From an uncultured Clostridia bacterium (GTDB lineage Bacteria > Bacillota > Clostridia > Oscillospirales > Butyricicoccaceae): a stretch of 12,629 bases of DNA. The notes below the pieces were generated by a model. The model had not been told where the DNA came from, did not search any database, and was given only the letters and a program-made list of their open reading frames with translations. Below, in pieces: positions 6,538 to 12,629 of the stretch; position 1 is the stretch's first letter; each line of letters starts with the position of its first letter. The position numbers and the translations under genes are program-made. The stretch is from the NCBI GenBank assembly GCA_910589115.1, contig CAJUSB010000094.1, forward strand, positions 1-12,629. The letters are read 5' to 3'.

Positions 6538-8031
6538 TTAAAACTCCATAAAGGACATACAATCTATATAACGGTCCATAAAATCTGCATCAGCGGAGAG
6601 AGAAAGTTCGATTGCATCCTGTGCGATTTGTTCGCTTTCTGCGCGGAGTGCGTGGTTTGACAGAAGCATTACTGCGCCGCCGAGTGCGCCATTGCCGATG
6701 AAAGCGCTGCACGACCGCAGAGCCGCCGGGAAGAGGCCAATTTCCTTAGCGGAATCAAGGTTCATCGTATTACCGAAGCCGCCTGCGATGACAAACCGGC
6801 ACACAGTATCCGGTGTGATTTGACCATGCTCCATCAGTGTCAGCAGACCCGCACAGACGGCGGATTTTGCCAGTTGGATTTGCCGGACATCTCTTTGCGT
6901 AATGGAAACCCCGCTGTCGGCAACCGGCCAATCTTCTTCCAAATAGCCGGAATCGTCCATTGCCTCGGTTTTCAGCATAACGGCAAGCGCATCCAAAATG
7001 CCGGAACCGCAGATGCCTTCCGGGGGACTGTCGTTCACGGTTTCATATAGGACGGCAGACTGCTTTTGTCGTACGGCTCGGATTGCACCTGCTGCCGCAG
7101 GCATTCCCTGGCTCAGCCCGGCCCCCTCAAAAGCAGGGCCTGCGGCGGTGGAGCAGCAAAGCAGCCGTCCATCCTTTGCAAGCGCCATTTCTCCATTGGT
7201 GCCGATATCCGCCAAAAGCTGCACACCGCCATTCAGCAGGCCGCCTGCGAGCACTGCACACAGGATGTCTGCGCCAACATATGCCCCCACGCAGCGGGGT
7301 AAATATACAGGTGCACCGGCCAATGTCCGGCGACTTATACAGCCGAAAAAGGACTGTACATCAAACGGGACAACTGCAAGGGAAGCAGGGTCAAGGCCTT
7401 CATAAATATGGAGCATTGTGGCATTTCCGGTCACGACTGATTCGCAAACAGCGTCAATTCCGGTTTCCCGCAGGCAGTCTGCCGCCATTTCTTCCAGCTG
7501 TGCTGCAATCCGTTCAGATAGTGCGGAACCCCCTTCCTGTTTGCAGGCTTCTATGCGGGAAATGACATCTGCGCCAAAGCCGCGCTGTGCGTTTTCTGCG
7601 AGCCGTTCGGCAAGTACCCTGCCATTCGCGCGGTCAATCAGCTGGAGCGCAACGGTTGTTGTACCGATATCAACAGCAAATCCGAAGCCGGTTTCTGTGC
7701 GTGTAAAGTCCGGAATTTGATACCATGAAACAATATTCGCCGGCCCCTCCTCATGGAGCCTGACAGTCATATCACCCATAATACGGCAGCAGCACGCGAG
7801 ACGCACGCCAGTTTCCCGTTCGGACGCGGAAAGCAGTTGTAATTCAGCTTCCTCTGGCGGGGCGGCGTTCCCACGGACGAGTACCCTGCATTTGCCGCAG
7901 GTGTGGTTCCCTGCGCAGGGCAGTGCGAAAGCAGGGATATGCAGCCGAAGGGTTTCGCCGAGCAGGCTGCCTTGTTCGGCAGAAAAAGTAAAGGAAGATC
8001 GTCCAGTATCAACAGTAATCTGGCACATCAT
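6538..8031 (-). CDS. Reductive activator of corrinoid-dependent methyltransferase (2Fe-2S ferredoxin + ASKHA ATPase, RACo-like)
   Basis: This protein probably uses ATP hydrolysis to drive reduction of inactive Co(II) corrinoid to Co(I) on the neighbouring carrier. Numbered from the GTG at 8037, an N-terminal ferredoxin-like domain holds Cys41, Cys47, Cys50 and Cys82 in the C-x5-C-x2-C...C pattern (PCAGNHTCGKCRV and LACCCRI). A linker and an ASKHA domain follow: AVDIGTTTVAL (121-131), VVTGNATMLH (201-210), ADIGTNGEMAL (276-286), GICGSGILDA (341-350), AGGFGN (418-423) and IGNGALGGA (447-455). This layout matches RACo-type activators rather than RamA, which carries C-terminal 4Fe-4S sites. I place the start at ATG 8031, 5 nt after AAGGAG; ATG 8028 is nearly as good. 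The GTG at 8037 overlaps the ribosome binding site. A triple cysteine (82-84) is unusual. Confidence 0.92.
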   Translation of the reverse strand: MMCQITVDTGRSSFTFSAEQGSLLGETLRLHIPAFALPCAGNHTCGKCRVLVRGNAAPPEEAELQLLSASERETGVRLACCCRIMGDMTVRLHEEGPANIVSWYQIPDFTRTETGFGFAVDIGTTTVALQLIDRANGRVLAERLAENAQRGFGADVISRIEACKQEGGSALSERIAAQLEEMAADCLRETGIDAVCESVVTGNATMLHIYEGLDPASLAVVPFDVQSFFGCISRRTLAGAPVYLPRCVGAYVGADILCAVLAGGLLNGGVQLLADIGTNGEMALAKDGRLLCCSTAAGPAFEGAGLSQGMPAAAGAIRAVRQKQSAVLYETVNDSPPEGICGSGILDALAVMLKTEAMDDSGYLEEDWPVADSGVSITQRDVRQIQLAKSAVCAGLLTLMEHGQITPDTVCRFVIAGGFGNTMNLDSAKEIGLFPAALRSCSAFIGNGALGGAVMLLSNHALRAESEQIAQDAIELSLSADADFMDRYIDCMSFMEF

Positions 8032-8085
8032 CAGCACTCCTTAATTCTAAAATATCTAATAAAGGGTATTCACTGCAAAATACCA

Positions 8086-8240
8086 CCCCGCCCGCCGTCC
8101 TTTTGGCGGGCGGGGCAGTAGGCAGAAAGGAGCAGAGAGCACCCATTCTCCGCCGCAGCGGAAGAAAAGCTTTTACTCAATTTTTTCTCGAAAAAATTGC
8201 GGGTGCAGGGCAGAGCCCTGCCGCTCCCCGCGTAGGGGCG
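8086..8240 (-). repeat. Modular palindromic intergenic repeat, copy 4
   Basis: This is the inverted counterpart of copies 1 and 2. On the minus strand it reads GC block with GCAGGGC/GCCCTGC, A/T hairpin CAATTTTTT-CGAG-AAAAAATTG, GAGTAAAAGCTTTTC, CCGCTGCGGCGG, a variable stretch, and a terminal GC hairpin with perfect 11-nt arms at 8086-8096 and 8105-8115. It begins 4 nt after the stop of the HyuA-like gene and ends about 55 nt before the activator gene start. Relative to its upstream gene it has the same orientation as copy 2 has to cbiK. Confidence 0.85.
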
Positions 8241-8244
8241 CGCA

Positions 8245-10242
8245 TTAGGGAACGGCAGCTGCTGAAACCCGCAGCCGAAGCAGCTGGGAGGGGCCGCTTG
8301 GGACGGTTTCGCGTTTGCAGGAAAAGCAGATCGTGCCAGCGGCACCCTGGGCATGGAGCTGCGCAGCAGTAAAAGTGCGCAGCTGTGATTCTGCCCAGGC
8401 GGCGGCTTCCTCCAGGGACGAGAAGCAGCGCGGCGGTTCCCCCTCGCAGAATGCCTCGAAATCACCTGCATCCGCGTTTTCCGGGTCCAGTCCATGCGGA
8501 CGGATTTCAGCACTCGCAGTAACCGCCATCCGGCCAGCAGCCGCGCCCGCAGCATTCGCTGTAGCAGCACACTCGGGAAGAATGCAAGACGTATGCAGCG
8601 CTGCCGCAGCCTCCGGAAGAAATAAATGTACCGGCCCGCCAATTCCTACCAGCGGGGCCGAAAGGCCAAAACAACAGTTCAGCAGCGGCGCAGCATCCGC
8701 TTTGCGCATACGCCACTGCGATAAGATCAGTGTACGCACACCGTCGTCTATGCCTCCCGTTTGAAAATGAGGATAGGCGTGCCGCAAAAGCATTTCCAGT
8801 ACGCCGCAAAAGACCTCGCGGGAAATATGTTCATAAACACGGCGGCAAAGCGTTTCTTCCTGTACGCCGAGGGAAGCGGCCGCAAAACTGGCGGCAAGTG
8901 CGGAGGCCTCCCTGCTGTATGCCGTGTAATCTCCGCGCAAATGCATGAGATCCGTAGGGGTTAGGCCCGCGCGGAGAATAATACCATCCGTTTCCAGCGC
9001 CTGCGTGTGCAGCTGGTATTTGTCTACCTTCAGTAAGTCGGCTGCCTGCTGGATGCTGAGCGGCCCGCCCTCCAATGCGCGGCAGAGGGCGGCGTCCTCT
9101 GCCGACAGGGTACATGTTTTCCAGTCTGGCCGGTTCAGTGTCAGGAATTCATGAAGAGGGAGCGTATGCCGCGGCATGTCCCGGATTTGACGGCGCAGAA
9201 CCGGCAGAATCTCCGGGTGTTCGCTGGCCAGTACGCAGAGCGGCCGCACCCGTTCCGGGCCAATCCGCAGTTCCCCGTGTTCGGTCCAGCGCACCGCACT
9301 GTCACCGCCCAGCGCAAAAGAAGCTGCCGCTAAACCGCGTACCTGGGTTTTCCACTTTCCAACGCGGATGCCATCCGCCGACAATAACGGTTCTCCATGC
9401 TCAATCAGTGCAATGTCCGTCGTTGTACCGCCAATATCCACAACGACCGCACACTGCTGCCGGGTCAGTACCCCGCCGCCCAGCGCAGAGGCAGCAGGCC
9501 CGGAAAGCAGGGTTTCAACAGCGTGTCCGGCTGTGTAGTCAAAGCCCATACGCCGCCCATCCGAACGGACAATATAAGCCGGTGCATGGATGCCGCGTGC
9601 CCTGAATGCAGCAGATACCGCTTTCAGGAATTGCTGTGTTACAGGGAGAAGCCCGGCGTTTAATACCGCACTGGCAGCGCGTTCCAGACAGGAAAGGCCG
9701 CCAAATAACCGGCTTGCACATACAGACGGCAGTCCGGTTTCGGATTCTACGATTTCTGCCGCCCTTTGTTCCAGGATGCTGCCGTTTCGCATTCCATGGA
9801 TTTCACAGACAGCACAGCACTCCACCCCTGCGAACCATTCCCGCGCATGTGTGCGCAGCTGTTCCCAGTCCGGTTCTTCCAGGATTTGCCCGGTAATCGT
9901 TGTGCGGCAGGGCAGATAACAAATATCATCCGGGTCCGTAAAGCCGTATGCGGCTCCGTAACGTTCAATACCCCTGCGGTCAATCCCCATCAGCAGCAGC
10001 CGGGTGCGGCGGAATTTTCCCTCTACACAAGCGTTTGTGGCAAGCGTGGTGGAAAGTCCAGCAGTCTCCGCCTGACGGCATAGGGCCGGGTCCAGCCCGT
10101 CCAGCGCCTGCAAAATGCCCTGCGTTAGGTCGGAATGCGTGGTCAGCGCCTTGCTCTGGCCAATGACCGTATGGTTTTCCAGATCGTACAGGACAGCATC
10201 GGTGCATGTGCCGCCTGTATCAATGCCAATGGCAAGTTTCAC
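8245..10242 (-). CDS. Hydantoinase/oxoprolinase family protein, HyuA-like ATPase
   Basis: This is a 665-residue member of the HyuA/5-oxoprolinase/acetone carboxylase beta-type family, whose members couple ATP hydrolysis to opening or carboxylation of small molecules. The ASKHA phosphate loops are IGIDTGGTCTDAVLYD (5-20) and VVDIGGTTTDIALI (267-280), with LSGPAASALGG at 246-256. The C-terminal part has GLTPTDLMHLRGDYTAYSRE, then VGIGGPVHLFLPEAA and PECAATANAAGAAAG. I chose the GTG at 10242, 7 nt after AAGGGG, because the family N-terminus begins there. The frame extends upstream to 10383 without family similarity. No HyuB-type partner is visible in the window. Its place in a corrinoid methyl-transfer block suggests a role in substrate preparation or corrinoid-protein maintenance. 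Which one cannot be decided from sequence. Confidence 0.87.
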   Translation of the reverse strand: MKLAIGIDTGGTCTDAVLYDLENHTVIGQSKALTTHSDLTQGILQALDGLDPALCRQAETAGLSTTLATNACVEGKFRRTRLLLMGIDRRGIERYGAAYGFTDPDDICYLPCRTTITGQILEEPDWEQLRTHAREWFAGVECCAVCEIHGMRNGSILEQRAAEIVESETGLPSVCASRLFGGLSCLERAASAVLNAGLLPVTQQFLKAVSAAFRARGIHAPAYIVRSDGRRMGFDYTAGHAVETLLSGPAASALGGGVLTRQQCAVVVDIGGTTTDIALIEHGEPLLSADGIRVGKWKTQVRGLAAASFALGGDSAVRWTEHGELRIGPERVRPLCVLASEHPEILPVLRRQIRDMPRHTLPLHEFLTLNRPDWKTCTLSAEDAALCRALEGGPLSIQQAADLLKVDKYQLHTQALETDGIILRAGLTPTDLMHLRGDYTAYSREASALAASFAAASLGVQEETLCRRVYEHISREVFCGVLEMLLRHAYPHFQTGGIDDGVRTLILSQWRMRKADAAPLLNCCFGLSAPLVGIGGPVHLFLPEAAAALHTSCILPECAATANAAGAAAGRMAVTASAEIRPHGLDPENADAGDFEAFCEGEPPRCFSSLEEAAAWAESQLRTFTAAQLHAQGAAGTICFSCKRETVPSGPSQLLRLRVSAAAVP

Positions 10243-10308
10243 AGAAATACCCCTTTCCGCCCCGCAGGCCGTTTTGCCGTACCGAGGCGCTCGTTTCTCA
10301 TGAACTTT

Positions 10309-10337
10309 ATTATAAGCGCCTGCATGAAAAATGTATA
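10309..10337 (-). promoter_or_regulatory. Candidate sigma-70-type promoter for the HyuA-like gene
   Basis: On the minus strand a perfect TATAAT (complement of 10309-10314) is preceded after 17 nt by TATACA (complement of 10332-10337, 4 of 6 to TTGACA). The predicted RNA start is about 60 nt before the GTG. The arms AGGCGC (10285-10290) and GCGCCT (10316-10321) flank the -10 box and might form an operator. Confidence 0.5.
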
Positions 10338-10375
10338 GGAATATTATCATCTGAATTGGAAGTAAATTGCCCAGG

Positions 10376-10395
10376 TTTTGCACGATCCTGCAAAA
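10376..10395. promoter_or_regulatory. Inverted repeat, possible operator in the divergent region
   Basis: TTTTGCA (10376-10382) and TGCAAAA (10389-10395) form perfect 7-nt arms around CGATCC. It lies just upstream of the candidate promoter for the DUF1638 gene, a position usual for an activator. The arm TTTTGCACGAT resembles TTTTGCACAAT upstream of the corrinoid protein gene at 6313-6323. The heptamer also occurs inside several genes, so the link is weak. Confidence 0.4.
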
Positions 10396-10409
10396 TGTGT
10401 CCGCAGTGC

Positions 10410-10439
10410 TTGCCTGACTGCATGGGATTGCGGTATACT
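10410..10439 (+). promoter_or_regulatory. Candidate promoter for the DUF1638 gene
   Basis: TTGCCT (10410-10415) and TATACT (10434-10439) are separated by 18 nt. The expected RNA start is about 27 nt before the translation start at 10473, and GGAGGG at 10461-10466 is the ribosome binding site. Confidence 0.5.
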
Positions 10440-10472
10440 GTAGCTGTTTCTATTCAAAACGGAGGGATGAAA

Positions 10473-11231
10473 ATGATGAGAATTGCATTGGTTGGCTGCA
10501 TGGTAATGAACCGGGAAATCAGCCGCCTGGTTTCCGAAAGTAAAAATGTAGTACGCGTTTGGTGGCTGCGGCAGGGGCTGCATGACACCCCCGATATCCT
10601 GCGGGCAGAATTGCAGCGCACCGTAGATGAAATCGAGCGGGAAAATAATCAACTGCCGGTGCATTTGCGTTTTTCGGCAATTGTGCTCGCGTATGGGCTG
10701 TGCTCGAATGGCGTTGTCGGACTGCGCAGCCGGACGCTGCCGCTCATTGTGCCGCGCTGTGACGACTGTATTTCGCTGTTCCTTGGTTCGGCGGAGCGGT
10801 ATCAGCGGCTTTTCCATGAAATGCAGGGGGTATATTGGTATAACCCCGGATGGATTGAACAGGCCTTTACGCCGTCCCGGGAGAATTACGAGCGTCAACG
10901 GGCCGAGTATGCGCAGGCATACGGGGAAGAAAATGCCGATTATCTAATGGAATGCACCAACCATTGGATGGAAAATTATCAGAGCTGCGGTTATATCAGC
11001 TGCCCTTTGGGCGACAGCCCGGCATATGAAGCCTATGCACGGCAGGCGGCGGATGACTTCGGCTGGCAGTTCCGCAGGTTTGAGGGACGTATGGATTATC
11101 TGGATGCAGTCGTCAATGGGCCGTGGGATGATGCACGTTTTCTGACCTGTCCCGCAGGCTGCCGGGTCGAGGCGGATTACTCCGGCCGGAAAATTCGCAG
11201 CGTACCAGCCGGGGAAGAGACTGCTGAATAA
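10473..11231 (+). CDS. DUF1638 family protein, cysteine-rich, function unknown
   Basis: No biochemical role is known to me for this family. The 252-residue protein shows the family core: MMRIALVGCMVMNREI at the start, WLRQGLHDTPDILRAEL (31-47), AIVLAYGLCSNGVVGL (69-84), LPLIVPRCDDCISLFLGS (89-106) and YWYNPGWIEQ (121-130). It carries nine cysteines (9, 77, 96, 99, 161, 172, 177, 226, 230), several inside these motifs, so metal or cofactor binding is plausible but not shown. There is no signal peptide and no membrane segment. Of three in-frame ATGs, the one at 10467 abuts GGAGGG, whereas 10473 and 10476 have 6- and 9-nt spacers. I chose 10473. Divergent from the HyuA-like gene and upstream of a methyltransferase gene, it probably belongs to the corrinoid methyl-transfer block. 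Confidence 0.85.
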   Translation: MMRIALVGCMVMNREISRLVSESKNVVRVWWLRQGLHDTPDILRAELQRTVDEIERENNQLPVHLRFSAIVLAYGLCSNGVVGLRSRTLPLIVPRCDDCISLFLGSAERYQRLFHEMQGVYWYNPGWIEQAFTPSRENYERQRAEYAQAYGEENADYLMECTNHWMENYQSCGYISCPLGDSPAYEAYARQAADDFGWQFRRFEGRMDYLDAVVNGPWDDARFLTCPAGCRVEADYSGRKIRSVPAGEETAE

Positions 11232-11291
11232 CCTGGGATGGGAGAGGACAATATCTTTCTAAAAAAGAGCACCATGATACAAGATGGTTTG

Positions 11292-11318
11292 TGTCCCCGC
11301 GTGATATCATAGGGGACA
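11292..11318 (+). other. Small stem-loop in the leader of the methyltransferase gene
   Basis: TGTCCCC (11292-11298) pairs with GGGGACA (11312-11318) around a 13-nt loop. It is preceded by a weaker ACCAT/ATGGT pair at 11271-11288. No T-run follows, so it is not a standard terminator. It might shape the leader or processing of the mRNA between the DUF1638 and methyltransferase genes. I see no known riboswitch consensus in this 160-nt gap. Confidence 0.35.
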
Positions 11319-11391
11319 GAAAGCAGGAGAAAATCTTCCCACTGCTGCAATCTATCCGGTCAATTTCAAATAAAAAAGGAGTCTGTTCGAT

Positions 11392-12432
11392 ATGAAAATG
11401 AATATGGATCAATGGACGCAGGAGCTGTTGTCCGCTAAGGTAAAGAAGGCACTGCCGGTTCTGTCTTTCCCCTCCATCCAGCTGCTGGGCATTACGGTAC
11501 GGGACCTGATCTCGGATAGCGAGGTACAGGCGCGCGGTATGAAAGCGGTTGCCGACCGTACCCCCAAGGCAGGCGGTTCCGTCAGCCTGATGGACTTGTC
11601 TGTCGAAGCGGAATGCTTTGGCGCACCGATCCGCGTAGCGGATGATGAGGTGCCGACAGTCATAGGCCCCGTGCTTCCGCTGGACGCAGAAGAAGAGGAA
11701 CGGCTTGCCCTTGCAGAAGCGATGCAGGTGCCCGAAATCGGTGCAGGCCGCACGCAAATCTATATTGACGCAATCGAAAAGGCAATGCAGATGATTACCG
11801 ACCGTCCGGTCTTTGCCGGTGTCATTGGCCCTTTTTCTCTGGCAGGGCGGCTGATGGATGTGACCGAGGCTATGATTTATTGCTATGACGAGCCGGATAT
11901 GGTACATATTGTACTGAATAAAGCAACCGAATTTATCATTAAATACATTAAGGCATACAAGGCAGTCGGCGCAAACGGCGTTGTGATTGCCGAACCGCTT
12001 GCAGGTCTGCTTTCCCCTGCACTTGCACAGGAGTTTTCCGGGGATTACTGTAAGCAGATTGTCGATGCCGTACGTGACGAGCACTTTGCAGTGATTTACC
12101 ATAATTGCGGCAATACGGCCAATATTACACTGGATTCGATTTTTTCCTGCGGCGCAAATGCCTATCATTTCGGCAATGCAGTCGATATGGCGGAAATCCT
12201 TGCTAAGGCACCGGCTGAGCTGCCCTGTATGGGCAATATCAGTCCGGCAGAGGAATTCCGCGGCGGTACGCCGGAATCGGTTCGGGCGAAAACCCTTGAG
12301 GTTATGGGACAGTGCTGCGAATATCCGAATTTTATCATTTCCTCCGGCTGCGATATCCCGCCGCTGTCCAGCTGGAATAATATTGACGCATTCTTTGCGG
12401 CTGTCGATGAATTCTATGCTCAGAAAGGATAA
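11392..12432 (+). CDS. UroD-fold cobamide methyltransferase (MtaA/MtbA-like)
   Basis: This zinc-dependent methyltransferase has the uroporphyrinogen-decarboxylase fold. Family members move a methyl group between a corrinoid protein and a thiol (coenzyme M in methanogens) or another acceptor. The 346-residue protein has the zinc-site pattern H-x-C...C: His237 and Cys239 in IYHNCGNT, and Cys320 in ISSGCDIPP. Other family features are GPFSLAGRLM (146-155), ANGVVIAEPLAGLLSP (194-209), ANAYHFGNAVDMAEI and LPCMGNISPAEEF. Porphyrin decarboxylase activity is unlikely because of the H-x-C...C zinc site. The ATG at 11392 follows AGGAG (11377-11381). Whether it acts as first methyltransferase (donor demethylation) or second (methyl export) is open. 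A bacterium without coenzyme M would need a different acceptor. Confidence 0.9.
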   Translation: MKMNMDQWTQELLSAKVKKALPVLSFPSIQLLGITVRDLISDSEVQARGMKAVADRTPKAGGSVSLMDLSVEAECFGAPIRVADDEVPTVIGPVLPLDAEEEERLALAEAMQVPEIGAGRTQIYIDAIEKAMQMITDRPVFAGVIGPFSLAGRLMDVTEAMIYCYDEPDMVHIVLNKATEFIIKYIKAYKAVGANGVVIAEPLAGLLSPALAQEFSGDYCKQIVDAVRDEHFAVIYHNCGNTANITLDSIFSCGANAYHFGNAVDMAEILAKAPAELPCMGNISPAEEFRGGTPESVRAKTLEVMGQCCEYPNFIISSGCDIPPLSSWNNIDAFFAAVDEFYAQKG

Positions 12433-12462
12433 CCGAATCACACCTGACCCAACTGTCCCGAT

Positions 12463-12477
12463 GCCTGTTAGACAGGC
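12463..12477. other. Short inverted repeat after the methyltransferase gene
   Basis: GCCTGT and ACAGGC form a 6-nt stem with a TAG loop, 31 nt after the stop codon. No T-run follows, so it is at best a weak terminator. A TTGACA hexamer follows at 12487-12492 without a good -10 box at 17 nt. Confidence 0.3.
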
Positions 12478-12556
12478 TACGTAGAATTGACAAATATAAT
12501 TTTAGCTATAAATGAGCAAATCTGAAAAAAGACGAAAAAGAAAGCATAGCCCCAAG

Positions 12557-12565
12557 TGTTATAAT
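12557..12565 (+). promoter_or_regulatory. Extended -10 promoter element
   Basis: TGTTATAAT carries a perfect -10 hexamer (12560-12565) plus the TG extension, about 40 nt before the ATG at 12606. The -35 region is poor, as is common for extended -10 promoters. It suggests that the gene at the right edge starts its own transcription unit. Confidence 0.6.
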
Positions 12566-12605
12566 GGAAGTGCTAACGACCACAAAACACGAGAGGAAAT
12601 GCCTT

Positions 12606-12629
12606 ATGGAGATTATAGCACCGATTGAG
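12606..12629 (+). CDS. Start of an unidentified gene cut by the window edge
   Basis: An ATG at 12606 opens a frame of eight codons (MEIIAPIE) up to the window end. AGAGGAAA lies about 8 nt upstream and an extended -10 box 40 nt upstream. Eight residues are too few to name a product. From its position it could encode a further part of the methyl-transfer block, such as the missing substrate methyltransferase or a transporter, but this is only a guess. Confidence 0.5.

Noticed and set aside
10206..10472. N-terminal extension of the DUF1638 protein up to 10206
   Set aside because: The extension crosses the divergent promoter region and the start of the HyuA-like gene. Family similarity begins only at the ATGs after GGAGGG.
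11113..12441. Long minus-strand open frame of 442 codons opposite the methyltransferase gene
   Set aside because: It is a shadow of the plus-strand gene, whose protein has clear family motifs and a good ribosome binding site. The antisense translation shows no recognisable domain.

Overview
The window looks like the chromosome of an anaerobic, moderately GC-rich member of the Clostridia. An Oscillospiraceae-type gut bacterium is my best guess. The basis is Gram-positive-style AGGAGG ribosome binding sites, the anaerobic (cobalt-early) cobalamin pathway marked by cbiK, a corrinoid methyl-transfer gene set, and GC-rich modular palindromic repeats between genes. The taxonomic call is an inference from style, not from a marker gene.

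Layout. Positions 1-287 hold two convergent repeat elements and no gene. Positions 288-5233 carry a tightly packed plus-strand operon of five cobalamin genes: cbiB, cobD (threonine-phosphate decarboxylase type), cobQ/cbiP, cbiC and cbiK. Gaps are 1-14 nt where genes do not overlap, and cobD and cobQ overlap by 38 nt. Positions 5234-5561 hold a 39-nt tandem repeat, a full copy of the modular repeat and a bidirectional terminator. Positions 5562-10242 carry three minus-strand genes: a small corrinoid-binding protein, a [2Fe-2S]/ASKHA ATPase of the reductive corrinoid-activator type, and a HyuA-like hydantoinase/oxoprolinase ATPase. Two more repeat copies separate these genes. From 10473 onward, transcription turns to the plus strand with a DUF1638 protein and a MtaA/MtbA-type (UroD-fold) methyltransferase. 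A further gene begins at 12606 and runs off the window.

How the parts fit. The left operon makes parts of the corrin ring and attaches the aminopropanol arm. The right block uses corrinoid: a carrier protein, an ATP-driven reductive activator that rescues oxidised Co(II), and a zinc methyltransferase. A HyuA-like ATPase without a visible HyuB partner and a cysteine-rich DUF1638 protein sit in the same block. No MttB-, MtaB- or MtmB-type substrate methyltransferase is visible, so the methyl donor is unknown. This block is the best candidate here for an undescribed system. The second point of interest is the repeat family: five elements in 12.6 kb, with conserved hairpins, swapped internal modules and compensatory base changes.
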